A stretch of 64,000 nt of DNA from Prochlorococcus sp. AG-355-B23. Lineage in GTDB: Bacteria; Cyanobacteriota; Cyanobacteriia; PCC-6307; Cyanobiaceae. How positions within the stretch are numbered: the stretch's first letter is position 1; each line of letters starts with the position of its first letter. Shown here piece after piece: positions 50,491 through 61,073 of the stretch. The DNA is taken from positions 118,026-182,025 of the forward strand of contig QCDJ01000001.1 of the NCBI GenBank assembly GCA_003280935.1. The letters are read 5' to 3'. The position numbers were made by a program, and so were the translations under genes. The notes under the pieces are model-generated. The model worked only from the letters and a program-made list of their open reading frames with translations, had not been told where the DNA came from and ran no database searches.

Positions 50491-52038
50491 TCAATTATCA
50501 AAATAACTATTAATAATTTTCAATACATTAATATAACTTGGATTTTTTTTAGGAATTTGATTACTAAAATCATTATTTTTAAAATCATTTTCCTCTTTGT
50601 CAATAAAAATTTTCTTGTAAAAGATTTCAATATCATTAAAAGGATAATGTCCTTTTAATTTTTCATTTAGTCCTAAAGATAATTCAGATTTCACAGATTC
50701 TTGGCAAAAATTAGTGATTTCTTCTGAACTAATTAAAACCTTATAAATTTCTTTTTTTTCTTCTGAATTTGCATTAAAGCATAAATAAATCAGATTTATC
50801 ATCGAACAATTATTATTTTTGATTTTGAATTCTTTATAAATATCTGGCCAAAATTTTAAAGATTTTAGACCTTCTAAACCTCCTTGACTGAGAGAGTATT
50901 TGTCACACCAATCTACGAATTCTGATACATCTTTTGGACATCTGTTGAGTTGCAAAATCATATCTGATAAAACTTGTCCTGCTTGAAAATTCCGTGTTGG
51001 TTTTCCTTCAGTTGGTAGAGTCATGCTCCCTAAGACATCAGCCTTAACAGCATTTAATTGAGAAAAAGTATAATCTCCTTTTTCACAAAATTTATCATTA
51101 ATTATTTCCTTTGCACTAATTACTTCTTCACCATAACCAAGTTCTTTTAATGAAAGATATTTATTATCTAATTTATTTTCTTTTCTGACTTGTAATGATA
51201 CTGACGCGGCCTGATCTAAACATTGAGTTAATAAAATCGTATTAATAGTAGGTAGCATTCCTGGTTTATCGGAATGAAAGTTATTAACAAAACCTGCAAA
51301 TATGGATGAGATGTTTTTTATTGATTTTATATATTGACATTCAATATTATGAACTCCAGGAGAAACTTGAATTTTTGGAGACAATTGATTCAAAATTCGA
51401 GCTCCTATTAAAGCAGTTAAAGCATCAGGATGGCAGAAATTTGCAGTAAAACTATCATTAGGATTTCGTAAAGCACCGTGACGATGAAACCCTGTAAAAA
51501 AAGCTAAATTAGGATATTTATTACAAAGAATAAAAGGGTTTTTACTTTTATTATCAATGCAAAAAGAACCGACTAGACAACCAAGGACCACATTTTCTCT
51601 TTTTAAAGTTTTTCTTAGTTCTAAAGCATGTTTAACATCATCTTGTATGTGATTACTATTTGAAGCAAGAATAACTATTTCGCATCCTAAGAGAAGATCT
51701 TTTAGATCAAAAGACTTTATTTTTTCCTCTGAGGAATAATTTCCCATTCTCTTAATCTTTTCAATAATCTCATTATCCATTTCAGAAAGAACATCATTTG
51801 AGAAAGCACCTAACAAATCTCTATCTTCCCTAGGAGCTAAGAGAATATTATTTGAATTTCCATGCATAGCACAGTTATATGCTAATGATGCAGGATATAA
51901 ACCAACACTGTAAAATCCAACTTTGCTATTTTCTATATCTTCAATCAATGAATAAAAATATTTTTTATCATTTATGTTTTCTATGAAATTATTCTTCATT
52001 TTTGGAAATTCTTGATAATTTTTTAATTTCTTACCCAT
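50491..52038 (-). CDS. NAD(P)-binding 6-phosphogluconate/opine-dehydrogenase-like protein
   Basis: Rossmann-like GFYSVGLYPASLAYNCAMHG; C-terminal helical region. Confidence 0.5.
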   Translation of the reverse strand: MGKKLKNYQEFPKMKNNFIENINDKKYFYSLIEDIENSKVGFYSVGLYPASLAYNCAMHGNSNNILLAPREDRDLLGAFSNDVLSEMDNEIIEKIKRMGNYSSEEKIKSFDLKDLLLGCEIVILASNSNHIQDDVKHALELRKTLKRENVVLGCLVGSFCIDNKSKNPFILCNKYPNLAFFTGFHRHGALRNPNDSFTANFCHPDALTALIGARILNQLSPKIQVSPGVHNIECQYIKSIKNISSIFAGFVNNFHSDKPGMLPTINTILLTQCLDQAASVSLQVRKENKLDNKYLSLKELGYGEEVISAKEIINDKFCEKGDYTFSQLNAVKADVLGSMTLPTEGKPTRNFQAGQVLSDMILQLNRCPKDVSEFVDWCDKYSLSQGGLEGLKSLKFWPDIYKEFKIKNNNCSMINLIYLCFNANSEEKKEIYKVLISSEEITNFCQESVKSELSLGLNEKLKGHYPFNDIEIFYKKIFIDKEENDFKNNDFSNQIPKKNPSYINVLKIINSYFDN

Positions 52039-52127
52039 ACCAACATTTTTCTACATTAAAGCAATTTTTGCCATACCAAATTATTTATTTTAAATATTGA
52101 GTTTTTTAATTTATAATTTCTGAGAAA

Positions 52128-53378
52128 GTGGAAATTAAAAGAAAAATAATTATAAATATGGAATATATGGCAAGTAATTTAAATGAACAAAAACAATTAA
52201 TTTCTTCTAAAAATATCTTATTTATTCAAGACATTGACGGAGTTTGTATCCCTCTAGTTAAAGATCCAATGACTAGAGAGTTAGAATCAAAATATATCTA
52301 TGCAGTAAAAGAATTTGCCGAGGAATTCTTTGTATTAACTTGTGGTGAACATGAAGGTCCAAGAGGAGTTAACAGAATAATAGAGAGGAGTTTAGCGAGC
52401 ACTAATGAGCCTAAAAACAGAGAACTATATTTAAGGGGTTTAGCTGCCTGTGGAGTAGAGTATCAAGACAGTAATGGTGAGATAAGTTTTGAAGGAGTCT
52501 CAGAAAAAGAACTAAGTTTTTTATCTAAAGTACCTAGTTTAATAAGACCAAAATTTAATTATATAGTTAAGAATATTTTTCCTGAACTTAGCCAAGAGGA
52601 TATCAATTCTCACGCAGTAAAATCAATATGTGAAACACGCTTCTCGCCAACGATTAATTTCAATAGTCTATTTGATTTAGTTCATGAAGATTCTGATAAA
52701 AGAAAGCTTATTCAAATTAGTTTTGAAAAAATGATGAATGAAATCATTTCAAAAGCTGAATCCGAAGGCCTCAAAAACTCATTTTTCCTTCATATTTCAC
52801 CAAATTTAGGTAATAAAAATGGTAGAGAAACAATTAAACTTTCTTCTCAAGATGATATCGGATCAACAGACATACAATTACTTATTAAAGGAGCAGTTAA
52901 AGATTCTGGAGTTTTATTTCTTTTAAATAAATTTATTGCGGATAAAACTGGTAAAGCTCCTTTTGGAAGAAATTTTAATTTTAGAGACTCTCCAAATTCT
53001 GTTACGGAAAAAATTGATTTATGCAAAAGAACTATTCAAAAAGAAGATATGCCTTTGATTGTAGGAGTTGGTGACACAGTCACATCAAAAAAAAATAATG
53101 ATGAAAAAAGTTATTCAAGAGGAGGAAGTGACAGGTCTTTTCTAGAATTAATACAAATATTAGGTAATGAATTTGGGATTAAGAATAAAATAATTTTTGT
53201 AGATAGTAGTTCTGGTGAAGTTGAAAGACCATCTATAAAAAAAACTGGTTTATTAGGGATCAGTGATGTTCATGACAATTTAAAATTTGATATAGTTTTT
53301 AAAAATGGTCCCAAAGAGTACATAAGTTGGTTTATTCAACTTGCTAATGAGAGATCAAACTTTAAAAAAAATAGTTGA
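52128..53378 (+). CDS. glucosylglycerol-3-phosphate phosphatase-like (StpA) HAD protein
   Basis: FIQDIDGVCIPLVKDPMTR...VLTCGEHEGPRGVNRIIERSL; DvD-like motif. Confidence 0.7.
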   Translation: MEIKRKIIINMEYMASNLNEQKQLISSKNILFIQDIDGVCIPLVKDPMTRELESKYIYAVKEFAEEFFVLTCGEHEGPRGVNRIIERSLASTNEPKNRELYLRGLAACGVEYQDSNGEISFEGVSEKELSFLSKVPSLIRPKFNYIVKNIFPELSQEDINSHAVKSICETRFSPTINFNSLFDLVHEDSDKRKLIQISFEKMMNEIISKAESEGLKNSFFLHISPNLGNKNGRETIKLSSQDDIGSTDIQLLIKGAVKDSGVLFLLNKFIADKTGKAPFGRNFNFRDSPNSVTEKIDLCKRTIQKEDMPLIVGVGDTVTSKKNNDEKSYSRGGSDRSFLELIQILGNEFGIKNKIIFVDSSSGEVERPSIKKTGLLGISDVHDNLKFDIVFKNGPKEYISWFIQLANERSNFKKNS

Positions 53379-53417
53379 CTTTTTTATTTTCGAATGGCAA
53401 TTTTAAATAATTGATTC

Positions 53418-54350
53418 ATGAAAGAAAAATTCCCCTCAATACATAAAGAACCTATAGAAACATTGCAAATTAACATAGGTTATAAATGCAACCAGGCTTG
53501 TAAGCATTGTCATGTCAATTCGAGTCCCCTTAGGACTGAAAAGATGTCCGATGAAATGATATCTCTTATTCCAAAGATAATTGAAAAATACAACATCAAG
53601 ACTTTAGATATTACAGGTGGTGCGCCAGAACTTCACCCAAAATTTAAAAACCTAATAACAAGCTTGAACACAAAAGAGGTTGATATTATTGATAGGTGCA
53701 ATTTGACAATTTTTTTTGAAGAAGGTTATGAAGATCTTCCTCAATTCCTTGCAAAAAATAAAGTGATAATTACTGCTTCGCTACCGTGTTATGAAAAAAA
53801 TAATGTTGATTTTCAAAGGGGTTTTGGCGTTTTTGAAAAAAGTATTAATGCCATAAAAATTCTTAATGATTTAGGCTATGGAAAGAAAGAAAATGGATTA
53901 CAATTAAATCTTGTTTACAATCCTGTAAGCCCAATTCTGCCTCCTTCTCAGGAAATATTGGAGAAGGATTATAAAAAAATTCTATTCGAAAAATACAATA
54001 TCGTTTTTAATAATTTATACACGATAACTAATATGCCAATAAATAGATATGAAGAATCTCTTAGAAGAGAAGGGAAACTAAATACTTATTACAAATTACT
54101 AAAAGAAAATTTTAATGAAAAAAATTTAGAAAATCTAATGTGTAAAAAGACAATTAGCGTAAATTGGCTAGGAGAAATTTATGATTGTGACTTTAACCAA
54201 CAGATAAATTTCCGAGAGAATAAAGGACCAAAGACACTTTTTGATCTGTTGGATGAATCATTTACTTTTGACTACGGGGTAGCTGTAAAAGAACATTGTT
54301 TTGCTTGCACTGCAGGGGCAGGGTCAAGTTGTGGAGGGTCTTTAAGTTAA
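53418..54350 (+). CDS. radical SAM protein, ArsS (arsenosugar)-like
   Basis: CNQACKHC; ITGGAPELHP; LNLVYNP; C-terminal CFACTAGAGSSCGG. Confidence 0.8.
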   Translation: MKEKFPSIHKEPIETLQINIGYKCNQACKHCHVNSSPLRTEKMSDEMISLIPKIIEKYNIKTLDITGGAPELHPKFKNLITSLNTKEVDIIDRCNLTIFFEEGYEDLPQFLAKNKVIITASLPCYEKNNVDFQRGFGVFEKSINAIKILNDLGYGKKENGLQLNLVYNPVSPILPPSQEILEKDYKKILFEKYNIVFNNLYTITNMPINRYEESLRREGKLNTYYKLLKENFNEKNLENLMCKKTISVNWLGEIYDCDFNQQINFRENKGPKTLFDLLDESFTFDYGVAVKEHCFACTAGAGSSCGGSLS

Positions 54351-54356
54351 AACCTG

Positions 54357-54809
54357 CTAAATGCAATTAGGACAAATTGCTCTTACATTTAAAGAGGATT
54401 CAATTAGTTTAAAACCATTAACTTTCGCTGCAACTTTGCCTGCCTCTAAAACCTCATCATTTTCGAATTCTTCTGTTCTTCCACACCTAATGCAAATCAA
54501 ATGATGATGATCCGGTGTGTCGTTACTAAGCAATTCATATCTGTGTCCACCCTCACTGAGTTCTAATTCATGAAGCAAACCCATTTGTACTAAAAGTCTT
54601 AAAGTTCTATAAATTGTTGCTAGAGAAACTTTGGAGCTTGTTTTTACTAACTTTTCATGAACCTCTTCAGCACTAAGATGCTTTCCAGAGCCAATATTTT
54701 CAAATAAATTAAGAACTTTTAACCTCTGAGGAGTTAGTCTCTTCCCATCTTTATGTAATCCATCACCAAGAGGAGATGTGATTACTTTGTATTGAGAGGA
54801 TAATGACAA
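54357..54809 (-). CDS. Fur-family metalloregulator (Fur/Zur)
   Basis: LTPQRLKVLNLFE, SLATIYRTLRLL, HHHLICIRCG. Confidence 0.93.
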   Translation of the reverse strand: MSLSSQYKVITSPLGDGLHKDGKRLTPQRLKVLNLFENIGSGKHLSAEEVHEKLVKTSSKVSLATIYRTLRLLVQMGLLHELELSEGGHRYELLSNDTPDHHHLICIRCGRTEEFENDEVLEAGKVAAKVNGFKLIESSLNVRAICPNCI

Positions 54810-54925
54810 AATTAACCCTTGGCTATTCTCAATAATAACTCTAGATGAGAGTAAAACAACTTATTTATTTAAAATGTTTACTAAAGTTCTTCAAAATATT
54901 ATGTTAAATGTATCTTTATATGTAA

Positions 54926-55495
54926 ATGATGAATGATCAAGAAATCTCTTCCGATAAATTATCGTCGAAAGTAAACGCCTTGATAATTATTGATATTCAG
55001 GAAAAAATAATAAGACCAATTTTTAATAAGGATTCAATACTCAAAAACATTAAAAAGCTAATAAATGCTTACCAAATTTTAGAGGAAAACATATTTATAT
55101 CTGAACAAAACCCACTCAAATTGGGAGTAACGATACCTGAATTATCACCCATAGCAGAATTTAGAAAATTTGAAAAAATGGAATTCAGCCTAGCTAAATT
55201 AGAAGATTTTTTGAAAGAACTTAAAGATAAGAAAATTACTAATTTGATAGTTTGTGGGATCGAAACGCATATTTGTATTCAACAAACAGTCTTAGATTGT
55301 TTACAAAAAGGATTTGAAGTTATTCTCATATCAGATTCCATGGGAAGTCGAAATAGGATAGATCATGAAATAGCATTACAAAGAATGACTCAGAGCGGGG
55401 CGATCTTAACAACAACTGAATCAATAATTTTTGAATTATGCAAAACTGCGGATAGAGAAGAATTTAAAGAAATTAGAAACATAATAATAAGTTAA
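54926..55495 (+). CDS. isochorismatase-family hydrolase
   Basis: LIIIDIQEKI, CGIETHICIQQTVLD. Confidence 0.9.
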   Translation: MMNDQEISSDKLSSKVNALIIIDIQEKIIRPIFNKDSILKNIKKLINAYQILEENIFISEQNPLKLGVTIPELSPIAEFRKFEKMEFSLAKLEDFLKELKDKKITNLIVCGIETHICIQQTVLDCLQKGFEVILISDSMGSRNRIDHEIALQRMTQSGAILTTTESIIFELCKTADREEFKEIRNIIIS

Positions 55496-55567
55496 AAAAA
55501 AATAAAGACTGGTTTGTTATTTAGAGATAATTTAAAATCTTATTATAGATGAATTTTAAGGGTTTAT

Positions 55568-56605
55568 TTGAATATGAAATTAGTTACTGAAAACTTCCTT
55601 CTGGCAATATCTATTTTTTTTATTGGAACTTTATTGTCGATAATAATTTCAAAAGTTTCAAAAATATTTTTTAAAAAGATTTCCAAAAGAACAAAAACAA
55701 ATTTCGATGATTTTATTTTTGAGGTAATCTCTGGAATTATAAAACCTATAGGTTTCCTCCTCTCATTTTATTTTTCAATTGACTATTTTTTTGCTGATGA
55801 AATAACTTTCATCTCTGTCATATTGAATATTTTGAAATTATTTATATTAATAATCATCATAAAAGCACTCAACAAAGTTTTAATAAGATCTTTAACAGAA
55901 TCGACCTCGAAAATTAATGATTCCTCAATTAGTTCGATGGTATCTTCACTAACTCCATTGATAAAAGCATTAACATGGACTATTGGCTCAATTTTTTTCT
56001 TACAAAATATAGGTGTTCAAATGACTGCTATTTGGGCTTTACTAAGTGCAGGAGGTATTGGTGCAGGATTAGCTTTGAAAGATCCAGTTCAGGAGTTCTT
56101 TGAATATATAACAATTTTGCTTGATAAACCTTTTCAAAAAGGTGAGTTTATAAAATCTGATGGAGTCCTCGGAATGGTTGAGAGAGTGGGAGTACGATCA
56201 TCAAGGATCAGAAGTATTAATGGAGAAGTAATAGTAATGAGCAATAGCGCCCTTACAAATGGAATAATTTCAAATTACGCACAAATGGAAAAAAGAAGGT
56301 TAGTGCATAAATTGGGAGTTGTTTATGAAACCTCTCCAAAACTTATGAAATTGATTCCAATAATAATTAAAAAAATAGTTGAAGAGACAAAAGATGCGTC
56401 TTTTGATAGATGTCATTTCACAGATTTCGGCGACTTCAGTCTTAATTTCGAACTTGTTTATTACATCCCAACAAATAATTATCTTGCTGCAATGGAAGCT
56501 CAACAATCTATAAATTTAAGAATTATTGAAGAATTTGCGGTCAATAATATAGAGTTTGCATTCCCAACTCAAACCTTAAATATTGAAAGTAACAAAGCCA
56601 AATGA
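55568..56605 (+). CDS. MscS-family mechanosensitive channel
   Basis: ALLSAGGIGAGLALKDPVQEF...GMVERVGVRSSRIR. Confidence 0.93.
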   Translation: MNMKLVTENFLLAISIFFIGTLLSIIISKVSKIFFKKISKRTKTNFDDFIFEVISGIIKPIGFLLSFYFSIDYFFADEITFISVILNILKLFILIIIIKALNKVLIRSLTESTSKINDSSISSMVSSLTPLIKALTWTIGSIFFLQNIGVQMTAIWALLSAGGIGAGLALKDPVQEFFEYITILLDKPFQKGEFIKSDGVLGMVERVGVRSSRIRSINGEVIVMSNSALTNGIISNYAQMEKRRLVHKLGVVYETSPKLMKLIPIIIKKIVEETKDASFDRCHFTDFGDFSLNFELVYYIPTNNYLAAMEAQQSINLRIIEEFAVNNIEFAFPTQTLNIESNKAK

Positions 56606-57577
56606 TCTACAAATCTCTTCACTTAAAATCCAGAGTTCTGAAGCCAGCTTAGAATTATTTGCCTCATCACTAACATTACTTTCAACTAATTTATGTTTTT
56701 TAAAAGATATAAGTTTATTACTTAAATGAACGTAACCAATATTATTTAAATTTGAATCAAAAACAATTTCAGAAAGTATCCTCCCAGCATTTTCTATACT
56801 TTCAGAAATTCCTAAAATATTTTTTGCAGCTTTAGAAAAAATTAAATATCCAAAGAGATTAAAACGCTTACTATATCTAAAAAAACCAAGATCATCATTT
56901 GGTATTACTAGACCAGGAGCCCAAGTAATTACAGAAATTTTACTAGAGGAAGTTTTTAATTTTTTTTCAAGTTCTTTAGCAAACAAAATATTACATAACT
57001 TACTATTTTTATAAGCTTCATCAGCATTAAAATTTAAAAATTGCCCAGTTACTTTTTTTCTTAAATTAACTAGGTTATTAAGTCCCGCTTTCTTTCCTAT
57101 ATTGCCACCTGAACTTTTGGGGTCGTGTACATCTGATGATGTAATAATGATTCTAGATTCTTCTTTATCTCTAATAAAATCTTTTAGGACATTTACCAAG
57201 TAAAAATGTGCAAGATGATTTACTGCAAAAGTTAGTTCTATGCCTTGTTTTGATACTTTAGGGTAAAAAGAGCCTGTATATTGCAATCCTGCATTTAAAA
57301 CAAGAACATCTAAAAATATATTATTAATAATAAAGTAATCTTTAATTTTTTTAATATTCTCTAGATCTGAAAGATCACAATTTTCAATAATAATTAAAAA
57401 TTTACTAAGGTAATTTTTATCAAAATGTTTCTCGATTTTTCTGAGAAATTCATTCTTTCTAAATTCGTTTTTTATTACAACATATAAAATATTTTTCGTC
57501 TTCAGTAAATTAATAATGGCAAAAAACCCTATTCCTGAATTACCTCCAGTAATTAAAATATTTTTATTTTTAATCAT
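56576..57577 (-). CDS. short-chain dehydrogenase (protochlorophyllide reductase/retinol dehydrogenase-like)
   Basis: ITGGNSGIG, NAGL, YKNSKL. Confidence 0.88.
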   Translation of the reverse strand: MIKNKNILITGGNSGIGFFAIINLLKTKNILYVVIKNEFRKNEFLRKIEKHFDKNYLSKFLIIIENCDLSDLENIKKIKDYFIINNIFLDVLVLNAGLQYTGSFYPKVSKQGIELTFAVNHLAHFYLVNVLKDFIRDKEESRIIITSSDVHDPKSSGGNIGKKAGLNNLVNLRKKVTGQFLNFNADEAYKNSKLCNILFAKELEKKLKTSSSKISVITWAPGLVIPNDDLGFFRYSKRFNLFGYLIFSKAAKNILGISESIENAGRILSEIVFDSNLNNIGYVHLSNKLISFKKHKLVESNVSDEANNSKLASELWILSEEICRSFGFVTFNI

Positions 57578-57801
57578 TTAAATTCATATATTTTTTTTAT
57601 GATAAAAAAATAAATAAAGTTTTTTTTATTTTGTAATCTTATAAATTATTGTTAAAACACTGAAAACTTAGTCACTAGTATTTGAGTAATTTGATTATTA
57701 TTAATCTACTCTCATTTTAAGTATTGGATGAAAAATATAATTCTAGGCTCAGAAGTAGTAATTTGTTCCATAAATTTCTTTAATCATAAGATTTATATTT
57801 A

Positions 57802-59085
57802 ATGTCAAAAGAAAATATGCCAGATGTTCTTGTTTTGGGTGCAGGACCTGCAGGTATGGCTATTGCCTCAGCTTTAGGAAAGGAAAAATTAGATGTTGAA
57901 GTGCTTTCTCCAAATGGACCAGATGAACCTTGGCCAAATACATATGGCATTTGGGGCAAAGAAGTTGATCAACTCGGGCTTCAGGATTTACTTGAATATA
58001 GATGGAAGAATACCGTAAGTTTTTTTGGGCATGGCGCTTTAGAAGAGCAGGACGACGAGAATAAAGCCACGGAACATTCACTAGATTATGGACTATTTGA
58101 TAAGAAGAAACTCCACAATTATTGGTTTAACGAATGCAATAAGTCTTTTATTAAATGGCATCAAGGGTTTGCAAACAAAATAAATTTTGAAAAATACAAA
58201 AGTATAGTAACTACAAAAGATGGCAAAACTTACTCTGCAAGATTAGTAGTAGATGCAACAGGGTATGATCCTGTTTTTCTTAAATTAAAATCATGTGGTC
58301 CCTTAGCAGTTCAAACTTGTTATGGAATAGTAGGGAATTTTAGTAAACCTCCACTTAAGAAAGGGCAGTTTGTATTAATGGACTATAGAAATGACCATCT
58401 TAACGATGAGCAAAAAAAAGAACCGCCAACTTTTCTTTATGCCATGGATATGGGGGATGGGAAATATTTTCTTGAAGAGACATCTCTTGGCTTAGTAAAT
58501 CCTCTAACAATGGAAAATTTAAAAGAGAGACTAGAGAAGAGGCTTTCTTATCGAAATATATCAATCACAAGCATGCAGCATGAAGAGCTTGGCTTATTTC
58601 TGCCTATGAATATGCCAATCCCGGATTTCAAACAACAAATACTTGGATATGGTGGTGCTGCTTCAATGGTACATCCTGCATCTGGATATTTAATTGGTAA
58701 TGTTTTAAGAAGAGCTCCACTTGTCGCCAAGGCAGTCTCAGAAGCAATTAAAAACAAAAATCTAAGTACCTATCATATTGCTAGAAAAGGTTGGGAAACT
58801 TTATGGTCAAAAGAATTAATTAGGAAGAAATCACTTTACCAATTTGGATTAGAAAAACTCATGAGGTTTGACGAGAAACTATTGAGAGAATTTTTTGGCA
58901 GTTTTTTCCAACTACCTAAAAATCAATGGTATGGTTTTCTAACTGATACTCTTTCCTTAAAAGAGATTGTATATGCGATGTGCGTAATGTTTATAAAGGC
59001 TCCATGGAGCGTAAAGAAAGGTCTTATGATTATGCATGGAAGAGAATTTAAAATGTTACTTAGGATAATATTTCCAAACATATAG
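57802..59085 (+). CDS. crtL: lycopene cyclase, CrtL type (probably epsilon)
   Basis: VLGAGPAGMAIASAL, PWPNTYGIW, FLEETSL, YGGAASMVHPASGYLIG. Confidence 0.9.
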   Translation: MSKENMPDVLVLGAGPAGMAIASALGKEKLDVEVLSPNGPDEPWPNTYGIWGKEVDQLGLQDLLEYRWKNTVSFFGHGALEEQDDENKATEHSLDYGLFDKKKLHNYWFNECNKSFIKWHQGFANKINFEKYKSIVTTKDGKTYSARLVVDATGYDPVFLKLKSCGPLAVQTCYGIVGNFSKPPLKKGQFVLMDYRNDHLNDEQKKEPPTFLYAMDMGDGKYFLEETSLGLVNPLTMENLKERLEKRLSYRNISITSMQHEELGLFLPMNMPIPDFKQQILGYGGAASMVHPASGYLIGNVLRRAPLVAKAVSEAIKNKNLSTYHIARKGWETLWSKELIRKKSLYQFGLEKLMRFDEKLLREFFGSFFQLPKNQWYGFLTDTLSLKEIVYAMCVMFIKAPWSVKKGLMIMHGREFKMLLRIIFPNI

Positions 59086-59092
59086 TTAAAAA

Positions 59093-59800
59093 ATGAGAAC
59101 CATACTAATTAGTGGAGCCAGTAGAGGTATTGGACTAAATATTGCACATAAAGAATTAAAAGAAGGAAATAGAATTAGTGTTGGCATTAGAGATTTAGAA
59201 TCATTAAAAGGAAGTGCTATTGATCCGAAAAAATGGCCAAGAGGAAAAATTATAATCAACCATTATGATGCTTTAAAAAAAATAACAGCCGAAAATTGGA
59301 TAAAGAATACCGTAGATGAATTTGGAGGATTTGATTCAGTAATAAATTGTTCTGGAGTATTATCGAAAGTCCCTTTCTTGTACAAAGATGGTGATGAAGA
59401 AGATATTTTAAATACATTAAACATCAATTTTTTGGCAATTTGGCATTTATGTAGGCTTTCTTGGGATCATTTATGTACCTCTGGAAGAGGAAGAATTATT
59501 GTTTTAGTTTCAATGAGTGGGAAAAGATCCAAAGGTGATTTAGCCGCTTATTCTTCTTCAAAGTTTGCTTTGATGGGATTATGCCAAACAATGAAAAATA
59601 AAGGTTGGGATAAAAATATAAGGATTTCTGCAATTTGCCCAAGCTGGGTCAATACAAAAATGGCCCAAAATATCTCTTCCTTAGACAAATCAAGCATGAC
59701 ACAACCTGAAGATATTGCTGATATATGCTCAACTCTTTTGAAGTTACCTACTCAATCAGTTCCATTTGAAATTGCCTTAAATTGTAATTATGAAATTTAG
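59093..59800 (+). CDS. short-chain dehydrogenase/reductase
   Basis: ISGASRGIG, YSSSKFAL. Confidence 0.92.
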   Translation: MRTILISGASRGIGLNIAHKELKEGNRISVGIRDLESLKGSAIDPKKWPRGKIIINHYDALKKITAENWIKNTVDEFGGFDSVINCSGVLSKVPFLYKDGDEEDILNTLNINFLAIWHLCRLSWDHLCTSGRGRIIVLVSMSGKRSKGDLAAYSSSKFALMGLCQTMKNKGWDKNIRISAICPSWVNTKMAQNISSLDKSSMTQPEDIADICSTLLKLPTQSVPFEIALNCNYEI

Positions 59801-60339
59801 CCTAAATTGAAAATTAAGTAAGCCATTGAAAGCATTGCAATTGCAATAAATAAACCTTTTATTCGATTAGTTAACAATGAAAAAAGAGATAAATCTTCAG
59901 AAAAGTATCCGCCAAAACTACCTGTAATAAATAATATAACCATTGGTAGAGATGCCATTCCGAAAGCATAAGATATAGATTTTACAAATCCAAAATTTAA
60001 ATAATTTAAAATTAAGGAACTTAACGAAAACAATAAAAAAGATGCAAATAAAGTTATGGAAACTTCAGCATCTAAAGTGTGAGGTAAGCTGCCCTTTAAT
60101 TCAAATTGCTTTTTACACTCTCTAATTTGTCTTTTAGAAAGCTTTAAATAACCAGTCTCAGGAATTCTTTGCGACTTATATTTTCTTAGTAATCTTGCTT
60201 CAAGAGTTTCTGGCTCCTTCGTCATTATTGATGTTAATAATTCATCTGGCTTTAATTTCTTAATTTTCTTTTCAAGATTATCCGTTTTCCCAATCCTATA
60301 AAGGTCTCCTACTCTAATAAGGTAAACATATCCCGACAT
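59797..60339 (-). CDS. GIY-YIG/T5orf172-like domain protein with C-terminal TM helices
   Basis: GYVYLIRVGDLYRIGKTDNLEKKIKKL...EPETLEARLLRKY...RIPETGYLKLS; 2-3 hydrophobic helices. Confidence 0.75.
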   Translation of the reverse strand: MSGYVYLIRVGDLYRIGKTDNLEKKIKKLKPDELLTSIMTKEPETLEARLLRKYKSQRIPETGYLKLSKRQIRECKKQFELKGSLPHTLDAEVSITLFASFLLFSLSSLILNYLNFGFVKSISYAFGMASLPMVILFITGSFGGYFSEDLSLFSLLTNRIKGLFIAIAMLSMAYLIFNLG

Positions 60340-60413
60340 TTGCGTTGTAAAATTAATACTGTTCCTACTTAAATAATACTAAAAGAATTAGGTAAATTAA
60401 AAGTTTTTACAAT

Positions 60414-61073
60414 ATGAAAAACGATATTTTATATTCATTTAGAAGATGTCCATATGCAATTCGTGCAAGATGGGCTCTGTTAATTTGTGAAATAAAAGTA
60501 GAGATAAGAGAAATTGATTTAAAAAATAAACCGCTAGATTTTTTAAATAATTCAAAGACGAAAACGGTTCCAATACTCATAAAAAAAAATAGTGAAGTTA
60601 TTGAAGAAAGTCTTGAAATCATCCTTTGGGCTCTCACAGAGTCAAAAAAGGAAAACAACAAATTAATTTATTTTCCTGAGAACAAAAAGGAAGATATTTT
60701 TCAAATAATTAATGAAAACGATAACGAATTCAAATATCATTTAGATCGATTTAAATATGCCACAAGATATAAGAATAGTGATGAAGAATTTCATTTCACA
60801 AATGCGATTAAATTTATAAAGAGATGGAACGAACTTCTTGCAGAAAAAAAATACTTTTTTGGAGATAGCCCCACAATAGCTGATTGGTCTATTTGGCCTT
60901 TTGTAAGACAATTTAGAATCGCTTGTGAAAGTCAAAAAAGAACCAATTATTTTGAATCCTCAATAAAAAACTGGTTAGATTCATTTGAGAAAAATAGAGA
61001 ATTTAAATCTTTAATGTATAAATACGAATTATGGGAACCAAATTCTATAAAGAATTATTTCCCATCTAATTAA
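60414..61073 (+). CDS. glutathione S-transferase-like protein
   Basis: SFRRCPYAIRARWALLICEI; SPTIADWSIWPFVRQF. Confidence 0.88.
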   Translation: MKNDILYSFRRCPYAIRARWALLICEIKVEIREIDLKNKPLDFLNNSKTKTVPILIKKNSEVIEESLEIILWALTESKKENNKLIYFPENKKEDIFQIINENDNEFKYHLDRFKYATRYKNSDEEFHFTNAIKFIKRWNELLAEKKYFFGDSPTIADWSIWPFVRQFRIACESQKRTNYFESSIKNWLDSFEKNREFKSLMYKYELWEPNSIKNYFPSN

